DNA of 8,658 nucleotides from NCBI GenBank assembly GCA_002254765.1, contig NJDV01000051.1, positions 1 to 8,658 of the forward strand. The letters are read 5' to 3'. A program made the position numbers and the translations under genes. How positions within the stretch are numbered: the first letter of the stretch is position 1; the number at the start of each line of letters is the position of its first letter. Origin of the DNA: Thermoplasmatales archaeon ex4484_36 (GTDB lineage: Archaea; Thermoplasmatota; Penumbrarchaeia; Penumbrarchaeales; EX4484-36). Of the stretch, positions 5,469 through 8,658 are shown piece by piece. Under the pieces are notes generated by a model. That model had not been told where the DNA came from and made no database searches. It saw only the letters and a list, made by a program, of their open reading frames with translations.

Positions 5469-6686
5469 ATGAAGTGCAGATGGCTGACCCTGCTCGTGAT
5501 GGCTCTACTTTCTCTTACTATATTTGCTCAGTTGCCCGCACCCTCCTCCGCTGCCCCTGGAGATATCGACCAGGAGCCAAACCCCACACCAAGAATACTT
5601 CAAACGGTGAACATATACGTGAACGTAGACGGTGAGCTGACTCCTGAGGTGCCCGATGAGAGGCAGACTGATCCCCAGGTGAGGGGCATACCTAGCAAAT
5701 ACACGAGAACGGGCCTTTTCGGGCTCGGCATCCTTCCCTTTATACAGATGGAATGGGCTATCGTTGGCAAATTTGAGAGCAAGCCACTACGACAGCCGAT
5801 GTACATGGGGGGCAGGATAACCTTTGTGATGTGGGCAAAAACGAATACGGGATCGGCAACGTCCGATTTCCGCTTCACTCTCTTCAGGGAAGGTGAAGAG
5901 CTGGTAAGGGTTGATGTGCAGAATCAGAACATCGCCTCAGAGCCAGTCCGGATAACCGCAGTGGGATCCTTGGGGCAGCAGAACGACACTTTCATGCCGG
6001 CAGGCACAAGGCTGATCCTTCAGATAGAGGCCCGCACCCAGTATGACAACGCTGTCATGCTTTACGGAACTTCAAGATATAACACCGGCTTCACTTTCAA
6101 CGCAAATCCACTTGACATCCTCACTGCCACAATGTCTAAGAAGTCCGTAAGCATGGAGTACACCGACGCCTTCAATGTGCCCGTGAACAGGATGTTTTAT
6201 CAGTGTCTGATTGACGGGTATATCCTCTCCGCCCACAGGATTGAAACCGAAATGAACACCACATCCTTTGCCTGGAAGGTGAACTGGATATATCCCATGG
6301 ACCCGGGTGACCACCACGTGGAGATTCGAGTAGGTTATGACCCCTCTGGCGCTGGGAACGTGACAGAGTTTTTCGACCTCACCATAAGAATAGTGAAGGA
6401 GAGTCGTTTCGTAAAATTTGTTCGCACAAACTCAGAGGGAGATTCGACCAAAAAGAAAGCTTACGCGGGCAGAGAAGAGGGAGCTGAAGAGGGAGAGAAA
6501 GCTCAAGAAGAAGGCAAGAAAATTGAGGAAAAAGGGAAAGCTCCCCGCAGATGTGGAGCTCGGCCTGTGAGTGAGAAAAGCTACAGTGTCGGGTTTGAAC
6601 CCTCTGCTCTTGGTGAGGAGCTACATCCACTCACACTATTTGTTAAAAAATGGGGAGGTTCGTTTCAACAGATCCTAAGCCTGTAG
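5469..6686 (+). CDS. Secreted or surface protein of unknown function, probable frameshift near 3' end
   Basis: I do not recognise a family. Start at 5469 because AGGTG (5458-5462) lies 6 nt upstream and a signal peptide follows at once: MKCRWL, a hydrophobic run to residue 20, then APSSAAP at 24-30; the GTG at 5409 adds only a non-hydrophobic leader. The exported part (about 31-310) is polar and beta-rich, likely two or more beta-sandwich domains (about 45-215 and 215-308), with glycosylation-type sites NDT (172), NTT (263) and NVT (297). No clear transmembrane helix follows. As read, the protein ends at residue 405 with a Glu/Lys/Gly-rich tail. From about 6415 the +1 frame is open to a TGA at 6568-6570 and gives a basic tail with host-like codons, so the true product is probably shorter with that ending. 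It faces the large surface protein gene on the other strand. Confidence 0.72.
   Translation: MKCRWLTLLVMALLSLTIFAQLPAPSSAAPGDIDQEPNPTPRILQTVNIYVNVDGELTPEVPDERQTDPQVRGIPSKYTRTGLFGLGILPFIQMEWAIVGKFESKPLRQPMYMGGRITFVMWAKTNTGSATSDFRFTLFREGEELVRVDVQNQNIASEPVRITAVGSLGQQNDTFMPAGTRLILQIEARTQYDNAVMLYGTSRYNTGFTFNANPLDILTATMSKKSVSMEYTDAFNVPVNRMFYQCLIDGYILSAHRIETEMNTTSFAWKVNWIYPMDPGDHHVEIRVGYDPSGAGNVTEFFDLTIRIVKESRFVKFVRTNSEGDSTKKKAYAGREEGAEEGEKAQEEGKKIEEKGKAPRRCGARPVSEKSYSVGFEPSALGEELHPLTLFVKKWGGSFQQILSL
6415..6570 (+). other. Alternative-frame basic tail of the secreted protein gene
   Basis: In the +1 frame relative to the main reading frame, after a TAA at 6412-6414, codons run open to TGA at 6568-6570. 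The translation includes KLTRAEKRELKRERKLKKKA, then RKLRKKGKLPADVELGL: a basic, helical, cytoplasmic-style tail. By hand count about 27 of 42 codons end in G or C, against about 15 of 40 in the main frame over the same stretch. The first frame is therefore probably not the coding one here. The A run at 6450-6454 is a natural place for a base gain or loss. There is no good separate start codon, so this is more likely the displaced end of the upstream gene than a gene of its own. Confidence 0.55.
6566..6635 (+). repeat. Branched inverted-repeat structure after the shifted stop
   Basis: An outer 8-bp stem TGTGAGTG (6566-6573) with CACTCACA (6628-6635) encloses two small hairpins: GGGT (6591-6594) with ACCC (6599-6602), and GCTCTT (6606-6611) with AGGAGC (6616-6621, one T-G pair). 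It begins on the TGA that ends the +1 frame. It could be a 3'-end processing or termination structure, or a small RNA. A T-rich stretch lies further downstream at 6700-6713. Confidence 0.4.
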
Positions 6687-6699
6687 ATTGCGTTCCGCC

Positions 6700-6713
6700 T
6701 TTTTCTCTGTTTT
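6700..6713 (+). terminator. T-rich candidate terminator for the plus-strand surface gene
   Basis: TTTTTCTCTGTTTT lies 14 nt after the main-frame stop. Archaeal transcripts often end at such T runs without needing a hairpin. No other T run on the plus strand nearby is as good. Confidence 0.4.
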
Positions 6714-6794
6714 GCCCACCCTTGCATTTCCTAGGGGAGGGGGGTGGAGTAGTTCAGCAGGGGGATAGGGAGGTGTCACATATTTTCAATGTCT

Positions 6795-8405
6795 CTACCC
6801 CTGAGAGCCACCCGTGGGCTTCACGGGTGGGCGAGCATAAGGGGGACGTGGGGCCACTGGATATCGTTGAGGCGGGCGGGCACCCCGGGCAGCCATCTGC
6901 GGGGGGGCAGCAGGGACCCCAGGGGCACGAGGTAACGTCCCACCAGGCGGCGGAAGCGGCCTGCCAGGCACACCAAAACCTGTCGGCGCCCCCGAACCCG
7001 TCGGCGCCCCCGGAAGCGGTCGGATGACCGGGGCCGGGGCAGTAGGCATCCCTCTGGGAACTCCAGGGGCACCTGATACCCCAGGCGCTGGCGGAGGAGC
7101 CCTCTCCTTCAACTTGTCCCCCACCCTCAAAAACACCCGCCCCACCTTATCAACAGGTATCTTCCTGTATAGCTCCTCCCTCCTCCTCTCCCTCTCCTTC
7201 ATCTTTCGGTAATACTCTATCATCTTCTCCCTGTCACCCTCCGCCGCAACCCTCTCCCTCCAGTCCCTTACATAATACATCGTAAGATAGCCAAATATCC
7301 CCGCCACCACAAGAAGCGCTATCACACCACCTATACCCACCCCACCACCACCTCCACTCACCCTCTCCGGCCCCTCTATCTCCGGATAACCTACCTCCGG
7401 ATCCGTATCATCCTCATCATACCTCGCATCTACTCCATCACGATCCTTGTCCTCACGTATCTCGGGATTGTACGGCCAGTCATCTATGTTGTCTCCCCAT
7501 CCATCACCATCACTGTCCAACCACTCCCCCTTATCCTCCGGAAACGCATCCCCATTATCACCCCATCCATCACCATCACTGTCCAACCACTCCCCCGGAT
7601 TGTACGGAAACGCATCCTCATCATCAGGAACACCATCACCATCACTGTCCAATACCTCACCCCTACCAGGCAATACCGTCACATTAACCACGTACTCCGA
7701 CGAATAAACCTCACCATCGTACGCCCTCGCATATATCCGCAAAACACCACCCACCTCCTCCTCCGGCAGTATCACCGTTATACCCCAATCACTCGTACCC
7801 GTCGCCTTCACCCACTTACCCCCATCACCTACCCTCACATACACCGCCTCCAAACCCTCCACATCATACGCCTCACCCTTTATCGTCAAATCCCCCACCC
7901 TCACACCAGACCCCTCACTCGGATACGATATCCTCACCCACGGAATATCGTTCACACCCCTCACCTTTATCACCACCACCCCACGAGCACTCAATCCATC
8001 CTCATCCGATACCTCCACATATACCTCACTCCACCCTACCCAGTTCTCCACCATAACCTCCACCCACAGATTACCCTCTCCGTCCACATCCACATCCACC
8101 ACTGATCGGTTCGTCCAACCCATTACCCTAAAACTCAAATCCCTAAGCTCATCATCTATATCCCATACATAATCATACAAGTTCAATAACAATACCCTAC
8201 CCGCATCCTCCTCCACCTCCACCTCTATCCTCTCATCCAACCAGTACGGCCCATCATTCACCCCCCTCACCGTAAGCAACGTCTCCTGATACACCACATA
8301 ATTCACACCATCATCACTCGCATACACCCTCACAGGCACACCACTACCATACCAGTCTCCCCCACACGACACATACAGCTCATCCCCCTCAAAATATACC
8401 TCCAC
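6795..8405 (-). CDS. Surface protein, C-terminal part: cadherin-like and thrombospondin-3 repeats, membrane anchor, Pro-rich tail
   Basis: Downstream part of a large exported protein, 536 residues counted from GTG at 8405, which is probably not a true start but the point where the frame reopens after a frameshift. Domains: a cadherin-like (tandem-95 type) repeat end with RGVNDGPYW (48-55), a full repeat with EED (65-67) and WDIDDEL (81-87) ending RGVNDIPW (149-156), and an Ig-like segment with IKGEAYDVEGLEAVYVRV (175-192). Then come three calcium-binding thrombospondin-3 repeats starting DSDGDG at 253, 275 and 297 and a weak fourth at 319, and a glycine hinge (351-355). A transmembrane helix follows (about 356-379), then a charged coil-like segment (380-415) and a proline/glycine/alanine-rich cytoplasmic tail (436-536). 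Likely cell-surface adhesion or cell-envelope role; partner unknown. C-ending codons are rare: 3 of the first 90. Confidence 0.8.
   Translation of the reverse strand: MEVYFEGDELYVSCGGDWYGSGVPVRVYASDDGVNYVVYQETLLTVRGVNDGPYWLDERIEVEVEEDAGRVLLLNLYDYVWDIDDELRDLSFRVMGWTNRSVVDVDVDGEGNLWVEVMVENWVGWSEVYVEVSDEDGLSARGVVVIKVRGVNDIPWVRISYPSEGSGVRVGDLTIKGEAYDVEGLEAVYVRVGDGGKWVKATGTSDWGITVILPEEEVGGVLRIYARAYDGEVYSSEYVVNVTVLPGRGEVLDSDGDGVPDDEDAFPYNPGEWLDSDGDGWGDNGDAFPEDKGEWLDSDGDGWGDNIDDWPYNPEIREDKDRDGVDARYDEDDTDPEVGYPEIEGPERVSGGGGGVGIGGVIALLVVAGIFGYLTMYYVRDWRERVAAEGDREKMIEYYRKMKERERRREELYRKIPVDKVGRVFLRVGDKLKERAPPPAPGVSGAPGVPRGMPTAPAPVIRPLPGAPTGSGAPTGFGVPGRPLPPPGGTLPRAPGVPAAPPQMAARGARPPQRYPVAPRPPYARPPVKPTGGSQG
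6808..6830. repeat. Perfect 9-bp hairpin in the last codons of the surface protein gene
   Basis: CCACCCGTG (6808-6816), loop GGCTT, CACGGGTGG (6822-6830). It lies inside the codons for the last dozen residues of the minus-strand gene, 11 nt before its stop. It may help end or protect the transcript, although no T run follows on either strand. It also resembles the GC-rich end hairpins of IS200/IS605-type elements or REP-like repeats, but no transposase is nearby. Confidence 0.5.
7495..7652 (-). repeat. 66-bp tandem repeat encoding thrombospondin-3 units
   Basis: A 36-bp stretch at 7495-7530 is identical at 7561-7596, and its 20-bp core (7501-7520, 7567-7586) recurs at 7633-7652. The period is exactly 66 bp, i.e. 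22 codons for one DSDGDG repeat plus linker. Near-identity at DNA level suggests recent duplication or gene conversion, and makes the number of units prone to change. Confidence 0.85.
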
Positions 8406-8415
8406 ATCCTCTAAC

Positions 8416-8658
8416 TCACATATCCAATACCTTCACCACACTGTCCTCCACACCCTCTAAATAAGGCAGCGCATCATCACCAACCTCCGGTAAATCATTC
8501 ACCGGAAGCACCCTTATACAAAACTCATTCGACACACTCCACCTCTCACCCGCACCACCAGGACCTCCGTTGTCACCCACCCTCACCCTCAACCGTACCT
8601 CCCCATTCCAGTTCTCTACAACTGGATACGCCAAAAGCTTGTGCCCGTCTATCAGGTC
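8416..8658 (-). CDS. Surface protein, upstream part (frameshifted from its continuation, cut by window edge)
   Basis: Open from the right edge, beginning DLIDGHKLLAYPVVENWNGE and ending at a TGA (8416-8418) after EDSVVKVLDM. It contains cadherin-like repeat features: RLRVRVGDNGG, then RVLPVNDLPEVGD and the next repeat's VEDSVV opening, the same VND...ED pattern seen in the part downstream. The following frame (ELEDVEVYFEGDELYVS, read from about 8419 down to 8370) continues the same repeat, so this and the 6795-8405 reading frame are very probably one gene with a one-base shift between about 8412 and 8430. The repeat to which they both belong also looks about 20 residues short compared with the next one. 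The N-terminus and signal peptide are outside the window. Confidence 0.75.
   Translation of the reverse strand, partial: DLIDGHKLLAYPVVENWNGEVRLRVRVGDNGGPGGAGERWSVSNEFCIRVLPVNDLPEVGDDALPYLEGVEDSVVKVLDM

Noticed and set aside
6450..6456. A-run as a classic -1 ribosomal slippery site
   Set aside because: A -1 shift leads to a different frame, which stops within about 15 codons. The plausible tail is in the +1 frame, so a base gain/loss or +1 event is needed.
6560..6640. tRNA-like motifs on the minus strand: TAGCTC...GAGC like a D-arm and GGTTCAAACC like a T-arm B box
   Set aside because: There is no anticodon arm between them, the conserved A14 position is C, the T-stem has mismatches, and the acceptor partner is not where it should be. 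At best this is a remnant or chance.
6808..6830. Hairpin as proof of an insertion sequence
   Set aside because: There is no transposase, no second end and no target duplication visible; only the shape is suggestive.
6650..7027. Plus-strand reading frame of 125 codons
   Set aside because: It covers the intergenic gap and then the antisense of the proline-rich tail. The Gly/Pro/Gln-rich translation mirrors that repeat-like DNA, and it has no ribosome-binding site.
7495..7652. Regular 66-bp repeats considered as a CRISPR array
   Set aside because: The repeats lie in frame within a protein and encode DSDGDG thrombospondin-3 units. The spacing is 22 codons and the 'spacers' also encode the linker residues.

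Overview
The window reads as archaeal, euryarchaeal, chromosomal DNA. The left half carries the conserved archaeal exosome/proteasome gene block. From the left edge inward, on the minus strand, these are: ribosomal protein eL43 (L37Ae, cut by the edge), exosome subunits Rrp42, Rrp41 and Rrp4, the ribosome-maturation factor SBDS, and the proteasome alpha subunit. Archaeal TATA boxes, a leaderless gene and Shine-Dalgarno sites about 7 nt from the start codons all fit. The proteasome alpha N-terminus and the DSDGDG-type repeats of the surface protein suggest the Thermoplasmata side of Euryarchaeota. That placement is inference; the sequence alone does not fix the lineage.

Layout. Positions 1-4209 (minus) hold psmA > sbds > rrp4 > rrp41 > rrp42 > rpl37ae with gaps of 0-62 nt, so they are probably largely one transcript, with a likely extra promoter just before rpl37ae. 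Positions 4210-4314 are a compact divergent promoter. Positions 4315-5142 (plus) encode a TtuA/Ncs6-type tRNA 2-thiolation enzyme that lacks the usual C-terminal zinc finger. Its 3' end runs 83 nt antisense into the RNase P protein Pop5/Rnp2 (5060-5386, minus). In many Euryarchaeota the RNase P genes lie directly upstream of psmA in the same direction, so the tRNA gene appears to have landed inside that block.

The right third holds two facing cell-surface genes. On the plus strand (from 5469) is a secreted protein of unknown function whose reading frame probably shifts near its 3' end. On the minus strand (6795 to the right edge) is a large membrane-anchored surface protein. It has cadherin-like tandem repeats, calcium-binding thrombospondin-type-3 repeats, one transmembrane helix, a charged juxtamembrane segment and a proline-rich tail. 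This gene is also broken by an apparent frameshift near 8405-8425, and its codon use differs clearly from the housekeeping block.

How the genes work together: the left block links RNA 3'-end processing and decay (exosome), 5' tRNA maturation (RNase P), ribosome biogenesis (SBDS, eL43), tRNA modification (TtuA/Ncs6) and protein turnover (20S proteasome). This is the classic archaeal linkage of RNA and protein quality control. The surface genes appear unrelated to it. I see no CRISPR array, transposase or true RNA gene. The most interesting points are the glutamate-rich tail on Rrp41, the insertion and truncation of the tRNA-thiolation gene, the paired frameshifts in the two surface genes, and several dyad or hairpin structures in the non-coding gaps.
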